From the NCBI GenBank assembly GCA_021823305.1, contig JAKAOE010000190.1, forward strand, positions 1 to 5,045: DNA of 5,045 nucleotides, given 5' to 3'. The notes beneath the pieces are model-generated. The model had not been told where the DNA came from and ran no database searches. It saw only the letters and a list, made by a program, of their open reading frames with translations. The DNA comes from Acidobacteriota bacterium. GTDB taxonomy: Bacteria; Acidobacteriota; Terriglobia; Terriglobales; SCQP01. Below, one piece after another: positions 1 through 5,045 of the stretch. Numbering within the stretch: the first letter of the stretch is position 1; each line of letters opens with the position of its first letter. The position numbers were made by a program, and so were the translations under genes.

Positions 1-417
1 CCGCAGGCCGGCAAACACCGCGTCGTCGAGCGCGTCCGAAGCGCGCGTCATCTGCTCCGCGAAGCGCAGCGCCGCCTTCGCCGCCTCATCCATTTCCAGC
101 CGCTCGAACTCCGCCAGGTCCCGCAGCGTCGCCTCGTCCCAACCCTCCCGCCTTGCCAAGGCGGTATGCGAGGCCAGTCAATAATCGCAGAGGTTGATCT
201 GCGAAACCCGTACCGCCAACAGTTCCTTCAGCTTCGCGCTGACCGCGCCCTCCTGCATCACCGCGCGATAGTGGGCCAGCATGGTGCGCAGGATCTCGGG
301 CCGGTGCGCCATCCCGCGGAACATGTTGGGCACGTTGCCGCGTTGGCGGTAAAAGCCCTCGAGAAGCGGACGCAACTCGGGCGGTGCCTCGTCCGTCGCG
401 ATGCGGCTAATGCGCAA
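1..417 (-). CDS. AhpD-like (carboxymuconolactone decarboxylase family) thiol peroxidase, predicted CxxU selenoprotein, 3' end cut by window
   Basis: Likely a cytoplasmic AhpD-fold thiol peroxidase or disulfide reductase. The first 79 codons read as a typical N-terminus of the family (early APPELRP and GNVPNMFR segments, then KLKELLAVRVSQ). Codon 80 is TGA, after C77-D78-Y79. Beyond it the same frame continues without a stop for 59 more codons to the window edge, starting LASHTALARREGW, as family members do after CDYC. In AhpD the catalytic set is Glu, 12 residues, Cys-x-x-Cys, then His four residues after the second Cys. Here it is E65, C77, TGA80 and H84, an exact match with selenocysteine in place of the second (peroxidatic) Cys. 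A SECIS-like hairpin follows the TGA. The start is a TTG at 415-417; no better start lies just upstream and MRISRIATDEAPPELRP fits the family N-terminus. The gene overlaps the end of the STAS gene by 11 bases, which suggests translational coupling. The visible 139 codons are most of a family member of roughly 180 residues. The alternative is a nonsense mutation or sequencing error in a Cys codon; the hairpin argues against that. Confidence 0.87.
144..173 (-). promoter_or_regulatory. Predicted bacterial SECIS element (stem-loop downstream of the Sec TGA)
   Basis: In the mRNA sense, CCGCCTT-GGC-AAGGCGG (148-164) folds as a perfect 7-bp stem with a 3-nt loop. Twenty nucleotides separate the TGA from the loop, and the loop begins with GG. 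Known bacterial SECIS elements have a small apical loop about 16 to 37 nt after the UGA with a G among the first two loop bases, so all criteria are met. A possible lower stem pairs CCTC (170-173) with GAGG (144-147), leaving a 5-nt bulge on the 5' side. The stem is encoded with TTG, GCA and AGG, codons that look uncommon beside the CTG, GCC and CGC favoured by neighbouring genes. This suggests selection on the RNA fold. Confidence 0.8.
178..180 (-). other. In-frame TGA predicted to encode selenocysteine (Sec80)
   Basis: The TGA occupies the position of the second Cys of the AhpD CxxC motif, giving C-D-Y-U followed by L-A-S-H. Coding similarity to the AhpD family is strong on both sides in the same frame. 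TGA differs from the Cys codons TGC and TGT by one base. Family knowledge: selenocysteine replacing a redox-active Cys in AhpD-like proteins is a recognised class of bacterial selenoprotein. Decoding would need SelA, SelB, SelD and tRNA-Sec encoded elsewhere; none is in this window. Confidence 0.85.
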
Positions 418-784
418 GCTGCGGCCCCGCGGGGGCGTTCGCCCGGCCGAACGCCGCGATCGCCCGCGCCTCGTCGTCCTGCACGTCGAACACGGTATAG
501 AGCTTGGTGATCTGCAGCAGGTCGTGCACCTTGCGGGTTAGATTGAGCAGCTTCAGATCCCCGCCCGAGCGCCGCACCAGCGTGAAGGCGCTCACCAGTT
601 CGCCCAGCCCGGAGCTGTCGATGTAGCTCACCTCGCCCAAATTCAGGAGGATGCGGGTTTCGCCCTGGCCGAGCAAATTGCGGACGGTGTCGCGCAGCGT
701 GGTGCTGCCGTCGCCCAGCGTGATGCGCCCGCCCAGGTCCACGACCGTGACGGTGTCAATCCGGCGGCAGGTTGCTTTGATCAT
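407..784 (-). CDS. STAS-domain anti-sigma-factor antagonist (SpoIIAA/RsbV-like)
   Basis: A 125-residue single-domain STAS protein of the usual size. The signature YIDSSGLGELV (about residues 54-64) holds the phosphoacceptor serine, S57 or more likely S58 by analogy with SpoIIAA Ser58. The rest fits the fold: an N-terminal strand (VTVVDLGGRITL), an ILLNLGEV strand before the signature, a LKLLNL strand, and a C-terminal LLQITKLYTVFDV segment. In partner switching the unphosphorylated antagonist binds the anti-sigma kinase and frees its target, and phosphorylation by the kinase reverses this. The partner is very probably the RsbW-like kinase encoded just upstream. The start is an ATG at 782-784 with a good ribosome-binding site, AAGG at 792-795, seven bases upstream. 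The end overlaps the start of the AhpD-like selenoprotein gene by 11 bases. Which sigma factor or other effector is controlled cannot be seen here. Confidence 0.9.
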   Translation of the reverse strand: MIKATCRRIDTVTVVDLGGRITLGDGSTTLRDTVRNLLGQGETRILLNLGEVSYIDSSGLGELVSAFTLVRRSGGDLKLLNLTRKVHDLLQITKLYTVFDVQDDEARAIAAFGRANAPAGPQLAH

Positions 785-822
785 CTCTTCACCTTGCGCC
801 CGCGCAGCGCGCCCAGGTCCAT
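781..822 (-). other. Possible 13-codon coupling ORF between kinase and STAS genes
   Basis: Its ATG shares one base with the kinase stop (TAATG at 820-824). Its TGA overlaps the STAS ATG (ATGA at 781-784). The peptide would be MDLGALRGRKVKR. No known protein family is recognisable. It could let ribosomes finishing the kinase reach the STAS start, or it could be chance in a 37-base spacer. It also contains the STAS ribosome-binding site. Confidence 0.2.
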
Positions 823-1253
823 TATGAACGAGACGGGGCTTTCGCCTGCCGATGCTTGATCAGCCGCACCGAGGTGCCGGACCCGCTGGGTTCCACCTCG
901 ACCTCGTCCATGAAGGCCCGCGCCAGGAAGATCCCGCGTCCGGATTGCCGCAGCAGGTTTTCGGGCGCCAGCGGATCGGCGACCACCGTGGTGTCGAAGC
1001 CGCTCCCTTGGTCGCGAATCGAAACCACCAGTTCCTCCGGAGTCAGGTCAAACTCGATCGTGACCTTCTTGCCGCGGTCGTAGGCGTTGCCGTGCATCAC
1101 GGCGTTCACCGTGATCTCGCGCACCGCCATGGCGATCCGGTGGCGCTCACCTTCGTCGAAGCCGGCGCCGGCAGCCACGCGTTCCGCCGCGGCCTCAGCC
1201 TCTTCGACGGACTCAATGCGGCTGTCGAGAACGATCGCTTGGTGCTGCTCCAT
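822..1253 (-). CDS. Anti-sigma-factor serine kinase (RsbW/SpoIIAB-like, GHKL ATPase)
   Basis: A 143-residue protein, the normal length for single-domain RsbW/SpoIIAB kinases. The GHKL ATP-binding boxes are in order: N box E46-I-T-V-N50-A within AVREITVNAVMHGN; G1 box D81-Q-G-S-G85-F; and G2 box G105-R-G107 within SGRGIFLARAFMDEV. Such proteins bind a sigma factor or other effector and phosphorylate the cognate STAS antagonist on serine using ATP. The cognate antagonist is probably the STAS gene 37 bases downstream. The start is placed at the ATG at 1251-1253, giving MEQHQAIVLDSRIESVEEA. Two in-frame GTG codons (1257-1262) are alternatives that would add two or three residues; no strong ribosome-binding site decides between them. 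The frame stays open much further upstream, but there it shadows the phosphotransferase gene and has no kinase-like content. A 152-base gap with a candidate promoter precedes the gene. No sigma factor or PP2C phosphatase is in the window. Confidence 0.9.
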   Translation of the reverse strand: MEQHQAIVLDSRIESVEEAEAAAERVAAGAGFDEGERHRIAMAVREITVNAVMHGNAYDRGKKVTIEFDLTPEELVVSIRDQGSGFDTTVVADPLAPENLLRQSGRGIFLARAFMDEVEVEPSGSGTSVRLIKHRQAKAPSRS

Positions 1254-1340
1254 CTTCACCACGTCATTACCCGGATTACGCCCACTTGCGCCGGCGCGCT
1301 TGGCCGTCAGGTTTTCCACAGCACACCCAAGCCGTTTTTC

Positions 1341-1369
1341 AACATGGCACGGCTCGGGTTGCCTGTCAA
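1341..1369 (-). promoter_or_regulatory. Candidate sigma70-type promoter for the kinase-STAS-AhpD genes
   Basis: On the minus strand a perfect -35 hexamer TTGACA (1364-1369) is followed, after a 17-base spacer, by CATGTT (1341-1346). The second hexamer matches TATAAT at three of six positions. Transcription would start near 1334, leaving an 80-base leader before the kinase ATG. The site sits in the only gap over 100 bases in the window, where a new transcription unit would be expected. The weak -10 box and high background G+C keep confidence modest. Confidence 0.4.
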
Positions 1370-1405
1370 GGCGGCCCGCGCATTCCCTAAGCCGGACCAG
1401 GGCGG

Positions 1406-2389
1406 TTATAGGGACATTGGGGTGAAGGGATCGGGAAAGCGCTGCTGCGCCAGCCAAGCCACCACCGCCGACCAATCGCGTACCGCCCGCAGGCGGTCCT
1501 CGCGGTTGCGCGTCTGCAGCCCCAGGCCCAATTCCCAGCGCAACCGGCGCAATAGAAAGACATAGAAGGCGCAGCGCGCGTCGGCGTTGCTGTAGCCCGC
1601 CTCCCGGGCCCACCCGCGCAGGAACTCGCGCGGGCGGCCGGGCGAAAACCAGAGCGCCTGCCAGCAACCCAGCCGCGTCCAGACGCGGCCGGCCCCGCCG
1701 CACGTCAGGTTGGAGGTAAACGTCAGCAGATCGTCCAGCGCCGAGCCGGCGCTCAACCCGCTCCAGTCCACCACGCCGGCCCGCCACGGCGGCTGCCACA
1801 AAACATTGCCGGCCCAGAAATCGCCGTGCACCACCGCACTGCGGAGCGCCGCTTCCCCGGGCGGCGGCAACGCCGCCAGCAACGAGGCCCACTCGGGATT
1901 CTGTTGGCGATCGCGTGCGGCGTCCGCACAGACCTGCTCGACCAGGTCCGGCCACGCCGGCAAGTGCAGCCCCAACGCTTCCGATCCCGCCAGGCGCTGA
2001 AACCGCCGTAGCCAATTGGCCGCCGCGCTCAACACGCCCGGCAGCTCCGCCCACGGGTGATCCGCATTCCAGACGCAGGGGCGCTGCTTGCCGGCCACCG
2101 CCGATTGGACCAGGCAGGCGTGCGTGCCCGCCCCGCTCCCGCCCTCGCGCCAGGCGAGGCGGCGCGGCAGGTTCAACGTCAACGCCAGCGGCGCCAGCCG
2201 TTCCAACGCCGCGGCTTCGGCTCGCAGCCGCCGGCAGGCGGACTCGCCATAAGCCGTCTTCGCCACCCAGAGCGGCGCCGCGCCGCGCGTGGCGAAGGCG
2301 GCGATCAAGGCGCCGTCGTCGAGCGGCAGCCGCGCCAGAAGCGGCGCCGCCGCCTCCTCCCGGACCAGATCGCGCACCAGCTCATGCAT
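1406..2389 (-). CDS. Aminoglycoside-phosphotransferase/choline-kinase-fold small-molecule phosphotransferase
   Basis: A 327-residue protein with the APH kinase fold. Visible landmarks are a probable ATP-binding lysine K44 (LWVAKTAYG), a probable paired glutamate E58 (RAEAAALERL), the catalytic Brenner motif H188-G-D190-F-W-A-G-N195 within VVHGDFWAGNVLW, and the metal-binding aspartate D208 in GVVDWSGL. The HGD...N and VDW motifs are intact, so an active ATP-dependent kinase is likely. The family includes antibiotic-modifying enzymes but also choline, homoserine, sugar and other metabolite kinases. In this setting a biosynthetic role, phosphorylating a metabolite or a glycan head group, is more likely than resistance. 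The ATG at 2387-2389 lies in ATGCATGA, overlapping the upstream methyltransferase stop by 8 bases, which fixes the start and indicates translational coupling. The gene ends in TAA followed by a 152-base gap. I see no T-tailed hairpin there, so read-through into the kinase-STAS genes is possible. The substrate is unknown. Confidence 0.85.
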   Translation of the reverse strand: MHELVRDLVREEAAAPLLARLPLDDGALIAAFATRGAAPLWVAKTAYGESACRRLRAEAAALERLAPLALTLNLPRRLAWREGGSGAGTHACLVQSAVAGKQRPCVWNADHPWAELPGVLSAAANWLRRFQRLAGSEALGLHLPAWPDLVEQVCADAARDRQQNPEWASLLAALPPPGEAALRSAVVHGDFWAGNVLWQPPWRAGVVDWSGLSAGSALDDLLTFTSNLTCGGAGRVWTRLGCWQALWFSPGRPREFLRGWAREAGYSNADARCAFYVFLLRRLRWELGLGLQTRNREDRLRAVRDWSAVVAWLAQQRFPDPFTPMSL

Positions 2390-4211
2390 GCTGCGGCTCC
2401 GCGGTGCGCGCCGGCGACGCCGCCTCCGCCGGCGCCAGCAGAAAGGCGAAGTCGGGCGCCAGCCAGCGCCAAACCCAGGAGCGCATCCCCGCCCTCCGCA
2501 GCCAGGAGCGCGGCGCGCCGCCCTGCACATAGCGAATCGCGGTGTGCTGCAGCGGCACCATCTTCTCCGGGCGGTTGTACCCGCCGCCGGGGCTGACCCA
2601 GGCGGCGACGATGCGCAACCCGGCCTCGCCAAACAGCCGCTCGTAGCCGCGGTAGGTGTAGGTGTAGGTACGGTAGCCGGTCTTGCGCGTGGCCCGCATC
2701 CGCCGCCGCGCGCACACCAGGCGCGCCAGCGGCCGCGGCAGCAGGCTGGTGAAGCGCAATCCGCTGAGGTCGCGCCGGCCGCGCAGGTCCGCCCAGGCGC
2801 AGCGGTTCTCCGCCGCCAGATAAACCACGCCGCCCGGCGCCAGCAGATCGCGCAAGCGGCACAAGAGCTCCGTCTGCACCTCCCGCGGCCGTCCCCACTC
2901 CTCGAGCACCGCCACCCAGGGCAGGACGCCGTTGGCGATCACGGCATCGAACTGCCCCGCCGCGAGCGGCGCCGTCAGCCCGTCGCCTTGGATCACCTCC
3001 AGATCCCGCAAGCCATCCTGGCGCCGGCGCAGCGCGAGAAAGCGCGCCCGCTCCGCCACGGCTTCCAACGCCACGACGCGGTAGTGGCGGGCCAGCGGCG
3101 CCGCCACGCCGCCCCAGCCCGCGCCCAGCTCCAGCACCCGGGCGCCCGCCGCAATCGGCAGCAACTCATGAAAGGCGGCGCGTTCGGGCGAACTGATCGA
3201 GTCCAGCAACCAATCCGGCAGTTGGCTGGCAACCGCTTCCCGCCAGCCCATCCGCTCCGCCCGCTGCAGCAACGCCGCCATCTCAGCCTGGCCAATCTCG
3301 CCCCAATAGGGCAGCTCCGGCCCCAGCCGGGTGAGACCATCGCGCCGCACCCCCAACCGCCGCCCGCAAGCGCAGGTGATCGCCTCCTCGCGCGGCGTCA
3401 CGCCGCGACCGCACTCGCATTGCAGCCGCACGTCGCCCGCGGGCGCCGCCATGCCCGGATGCTCGAAACGGCCGGCCAGGACGTGCAGAGGGATCAACGC
3501 GTGCCCGCGGTGCCAGCGCCGTCCCGGCGCCACCACCCCGCAGCTGCAATGCAACCGCCAGCCGCCCAGGCGCAGGCTGCAGAGCGAACCCATGACCTCG
3601 TAGCCGATGCTGCGGTGCGCCAGCCGCGAACGCTGGTTATCCAGCTCGGTCTGGCCCGCGAGCAACTGCACGCCCTCGCCCGGCGGATGCTGGCGGAGAT
3701 AGGCATAGAGGTAGGGCACCGCGCCCAGGACCTGGGGATCGGAGTAGATGTCGTAAATCCAGGCGAACGCGGCCGGCAGGTACCACCAGTAGCCGAGCGC
3801 GGTAGCCATCCGGCACGGTCCCCGCCGCAGCCAGACAAACGCCACCACCCGCTCGTCCAGCCATGCCGCGATACAGCGGTGCGCGGCGGCGAAGCGCGCG
3901 GCGTAGCTCTCCCCCACCGGAGGGCGCAGCCGCTCCAGTTGCGCCAGCTGGCCCGGCGCCGCCTCCGCCACCCGCAGACCACGCGCCGGCCGCGGGGGCA
4001 AACGCAACCGCCAGGACGGCACCGCGACGATCTCGTGCACTTGCAGGTCAACCAGGCGCGTCAGGCCGCAACGCGCCCGCGCGCGGCGCACCAGGTGATA
4101 GGCCAGCACGCGCGGGCCCTGGCGGGCGCGCGCGCGCCAGCGCGCCCACAGCCTGGGCTGGGGCGCGCGCGCCGGCGGCGCGGGATCGCGGCTGGGGGCG
4201 GGCACGCTCAC
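2382..4211 (-). CDS. Three-part fusion: GNAT-like region, CxCG Cys-rich region, class I SAM methyltransferase
   Basis: A 609-residue protein. Residues 1-50 are rich in Arg, Ala and Pro. Residues about 100-215 look like a GNAT acyltransferase: a VVAFVWLR strand, AWIYDIYSDP ahead of a partly degenerate acyl-CoA loop (Q160-V-L-G163-A-V165, where the family prefers Q/RxxGxG/A), then ELDNQRSRLAHRSIGYEVMG, resembling the GNAT segment N-x-x-S...GF. Residues 220-285 carry three CxCG motifs (C222/C224, C265/C267, C280/C282), a plausible zinc-binding linker. The methyltransferase domain starts about residue 335: motif I VLELGAGWGG (359-368), an acidic residue after strand 2 (ALEAV, E383), GDG (409-411), DAVIANGVLPW (422-432), and LLAPGGVVYLAAENR (456-470). 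A C-terminal segment YTYRGYERLFGEAGL...YNRPEKMVPL is reminiscent of methyltransferases from polysaccharide-type clusters. The start is a GTG at 4209-4211 in a GTGA overlap with the upstream ligase gene. The methyltransferase is confident, GNAT is moderate, and zinc binding is inferred. Substrates are unknown. Confidence 0.82.
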   Translation of the reverse strand: MSVPAPSRDPAPPARAPQPRLWARWRARARQGPRVLAYHLVRRARARCGLTRLVDLQVHEIVAVPSWRLRLPPRPARGLRVAEAAPGQLAQLERLRPPVGESYAARFAAAHRCIAAWLDERVVAFVWLRRGPCRMATALGYWWYLPAAFAWIYDIYSDPQVLGAVPYLYAYLRQHPPGEGVQLLAGQTELDNQRSRLAHRSIGYEVMGSLCSLRLGGWRLHCSCGVVAPGRRWHRGHALIPLHVLAGRFEHPGMAAPAGDVRLQCECGRGVTPREEAITCACGRRLGVRRDGLTRLGPELPYWGEIGQAEMAALLQRAERMGWREAVASQLPDWLLDSISSPERAAFHELLPIAAGARVLELGAGWGGVAAPLARHYRVVALEAVAERARFLALRRRQDGLRDLEVIQGDGLTAPLAAGQFDAVIANGVLPWVAVLEEWGRPREVQTELLCRLRDLLAPGGVVYLAAENRCAWADLRGRRDLSGLRFTSLLPRPLARLVCARRRMRATRKTGYRTYTYTYRGYERLFGEAGLRIVAAWVSPGGGYNRPEKMVPLQHTAIRYVQGGAPRSWLRRAGMRSWVWRWLAPDFAFLLAPAEAASPARTAEPQHA

Positions 4212-5045
4212 GCCGGGGCACCCGCCGCCGGCCCGCGCAGGCTCTGGCGGTCGACTTTGCCGCTCGAGGTCGCCGGCAGCGAGGCGCGCACCTCGATGCG
4301 CTCCGGCAGCATATAAGCCGGCAGCAGTTGGCTCAGGCGCCGCCGCAACTCGCCCGCCGAGACCGCTTCCGGATCGGCGGCGACATAGCCGACCAGCACC
4401 GCCGCGGCGTCCGCGCCCGCCGCCACCACCGCCGCCTGGCGCACGCCGGCGCAGCTCTCGAGCGCGCGCTCGACCTCGCGCAGCGCCACGCGATAGCCGC
4501 GCAGCTTGATCACGTCGTCGCGCCGGCCTTCAAAATACAGCAAGCCATCCTCGCCTCGGCGCACCAGGTCCCCGGTGTTGTACCAGCGCTGCGCCGGTCC
4601 GCCATCCGCGCCCGCCCGCCAACGGGTGACTTGCCGGCTGCGCTCGGCATCGCCCCAGTAGCCCGCCAGAATCCCCGGTCCACGCGCCCATAGGAACCCC
4701 GCCGCGCCGGCCGTCACCGCTTCGCCGGCTTCGTCCCAGATCGCCAGTTCGAAGTTGGGGCACGCCGTCCCCAGCGGCAGCGGCGCCGGCGTCGCTCCCC
4801 GCCCGCGCGGCAGCCGGTAGTAGGTGCAGACGTTGGTCTCGGTGGGACCGTACCAGTTGTGCAGACTGGCGCGTGGCAGCAGCTGCCGCCAAGCCGCCAG
4901 CGCCGGAGGTGGAAAAACTTCGCCGGCGAACAACAGCGCCCGGACGCCGCCCTGCGCCACCCGCTCGCCGTGCGGCAGCAGTTGCACCAGCGCCGAGGGC
5001 ACCGAGTACCACACCGAGATCCGGCGCTCGCACACCCAGTCCGCC
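4208..5045 (-). CDS. Free-standing adenylation enzyme (NRPS A-domain/acyl-AMP ligase type), C-terminal part only
   Basis: The gene enters from beyond 5045; about 279 C-terminal residues are visible. Residues below count from the GTG codon at 5033-5035, which is not the true start. ANL-superfamily core motifs occur in order: ALLFAGEVFPP (A4-like region, 34-44), NWYGPTETNVC (A5, 60-70), YNTGDLV (A7, 152-158, with D156 the ribose-binding Asp), GRRDDVIKLRGYRV (A8, 170-183), and LPATSSGKVDRQSL (A10, with catalytic K260). It would activate an amino or other carboxylic acid as an acyl-AMP and load it on a carrier-protein or CoA thiol. The wording of A5, A7 and A8 is closer to NRPS and D-alanine-ligase type A-domains than to fatty acyl-CoA ligases. 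The protein ends 15 residues after the A10 lysine, so no carrier or condensation domain follows and the thiol partner must be encoded separately. The substrate pocket lies mostly outside the window. The stop overlaps the next start by 4 bases (GTGA). Confidence 0.9.
   Translation of the reverse strand, partial: ADWVCERRISVWYSVPSALVQLLPHGERVAQGGVRALLFAGEVFPPPALAAWRQLLPRASLHNWYGPTETNVCTYYRLPRGRGATPAPLPLGTACPNFELAIWDEAGEAVTAGAAGFLWARGPGILAGYWGDAERSRQVTRWRAGADGGPAQRWYNTGDLVRRGEDGLLYFEGRRDDVIKLRGYRVALREVERALESCAGVRQAAVVAAGADAAAVLVGYVAADPEAVSAGELRRRLSQLLPAYMLPERIEVRASLPATSSGKVDRQSLRGPAAGAPA

Noticed and set aside
178..180. Reading the TGA as a true stop, leaving a 79-residue AhpD-like protein or a pseudogene.
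   Set aside because: The frame stays open and family-like to the window edge, the TGA sits on an active-site Cys, and a SECIS-like hairpin follows. A decayed gene would not be expected to show all three. A base-call error remains possible and is noted in the entry.
1312..1320. TTTTCCACA, one base from a DnaA-box consensus.
   Set aside because: It is a single isolated copy with no AT-rich region, repeats or dnaA/dnaN genes nearby, so there is no support for an origin.
1331..1353. GCCGT...ACGGC inverted repeat in the gap as a terminator for the phosphotransferase gene.
   Set aside because: The stem is only 5 bp with a 13-base loop and no T-run follows on the minus strand. It also lies across the candidate -10 box.
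1254..2054. A long upstream extension of the kinase reading frame (about 267 codons before the chosen ATG).
   Set aside because: It overlaps the phosphotransferase gene in another frame, is Gly/Ala/Arg-rich without motifs, and the 143-residue product already matches the family length.
2650..2672. Short tandem GGTGTA units.
   Set aside because: They encode the Tyr-Thr repeats of a methyltransferase C-terminal segment (residues about 513-520), with too few copies to suggest a functional repeat array.
4126..4137. Twelve bases of alternating GC (possible Z-DNA) in the fusion-protein gene.
   Set aside because: It encodes an Ala/Arg-rich stretch near the N-terminus, and such tracts are expected in a genome of this composition.
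2289..4316. A very long open frame (675 codons) on the plus strand opposite the methyltransferase gene.
   Set aside because: It is an antisense shadow caused by high G+C: its translation is Arg/Ala/Pro/Gln-rich with no recognisable motif, while the opposite strand encodes clear domains.

Overview
This is a G+C-rich bacterial window in which every gene I can support lies on the minus strand, so transcription runs from high to low coordinates. The base composition, dense gene overlaps and mix of functions would fit a soil-type Acidobacteriota or a similar high-GC, non-actinobacterial lineage. That placement is an inference; no marker gene is present to settle it.

Region A (about 5045 to 1406) holds three tightly coupled genes. 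First is the C-terminal part of a free-standing amino-acid-adenylation or acyl-AMP ligase enzyme, cut by the window edge. It overlaps by 4 bases (GTGA) a 609-residue fusion of a GNAT-like region, a Cys-rich CxCG region and a class I SAM methyltransferase. That gene overlaps by 8 bases (ATGCATGA) an APH/choline-kinase-type phosphotransferase. The set looks like the end of a biosynthetic operon that activates an acid and then acylates, methylates and phosphorylates something, such as a secondary metabolite or a decorated surface glycan. The substrates cannot be read from the sequence.

Region B (1405 to 1254) is a 152-base gap with a perfect TTGACA -35 box and a weak -10 box, so the following genes may have their own promoter.

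Region C (1253 to 1) holds an RsbW/SpoIIAB-type anti-sigma-factor serine kinase, a STAS-domain anti-sigma-factor antagonist, and an AhpD-like (carboxymuconolactone decarboxylase family) thiol peroxidase that is cut by the window edge. The kinase and STAS genes form a partner-switching pair. The STAS gene overlaps the AhpD-like gene by 11 bases, so the redox enzyme appears to be part of the same transcript.

The main result is in the AhpD-like gene. A conventional gene caller would end it at a TGA at 178-180 and give a 79-residue fragment. The frame stays open and family-like beyond that TGA to the window edge. The TGA falls on the second cysteine of the CxxC active site (C-D-Y-TGA), with the catalytic His four residues later and the conserved Glu twelve residues before the first Cys. 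A perfect 7-bp stem with a GGC loop follows, 20 nucleotides after the TGA, which fits the bacterial SECIS pattern. I read this as a genuine CxxU selenoprotein co-transcribed with a partner-switching module.
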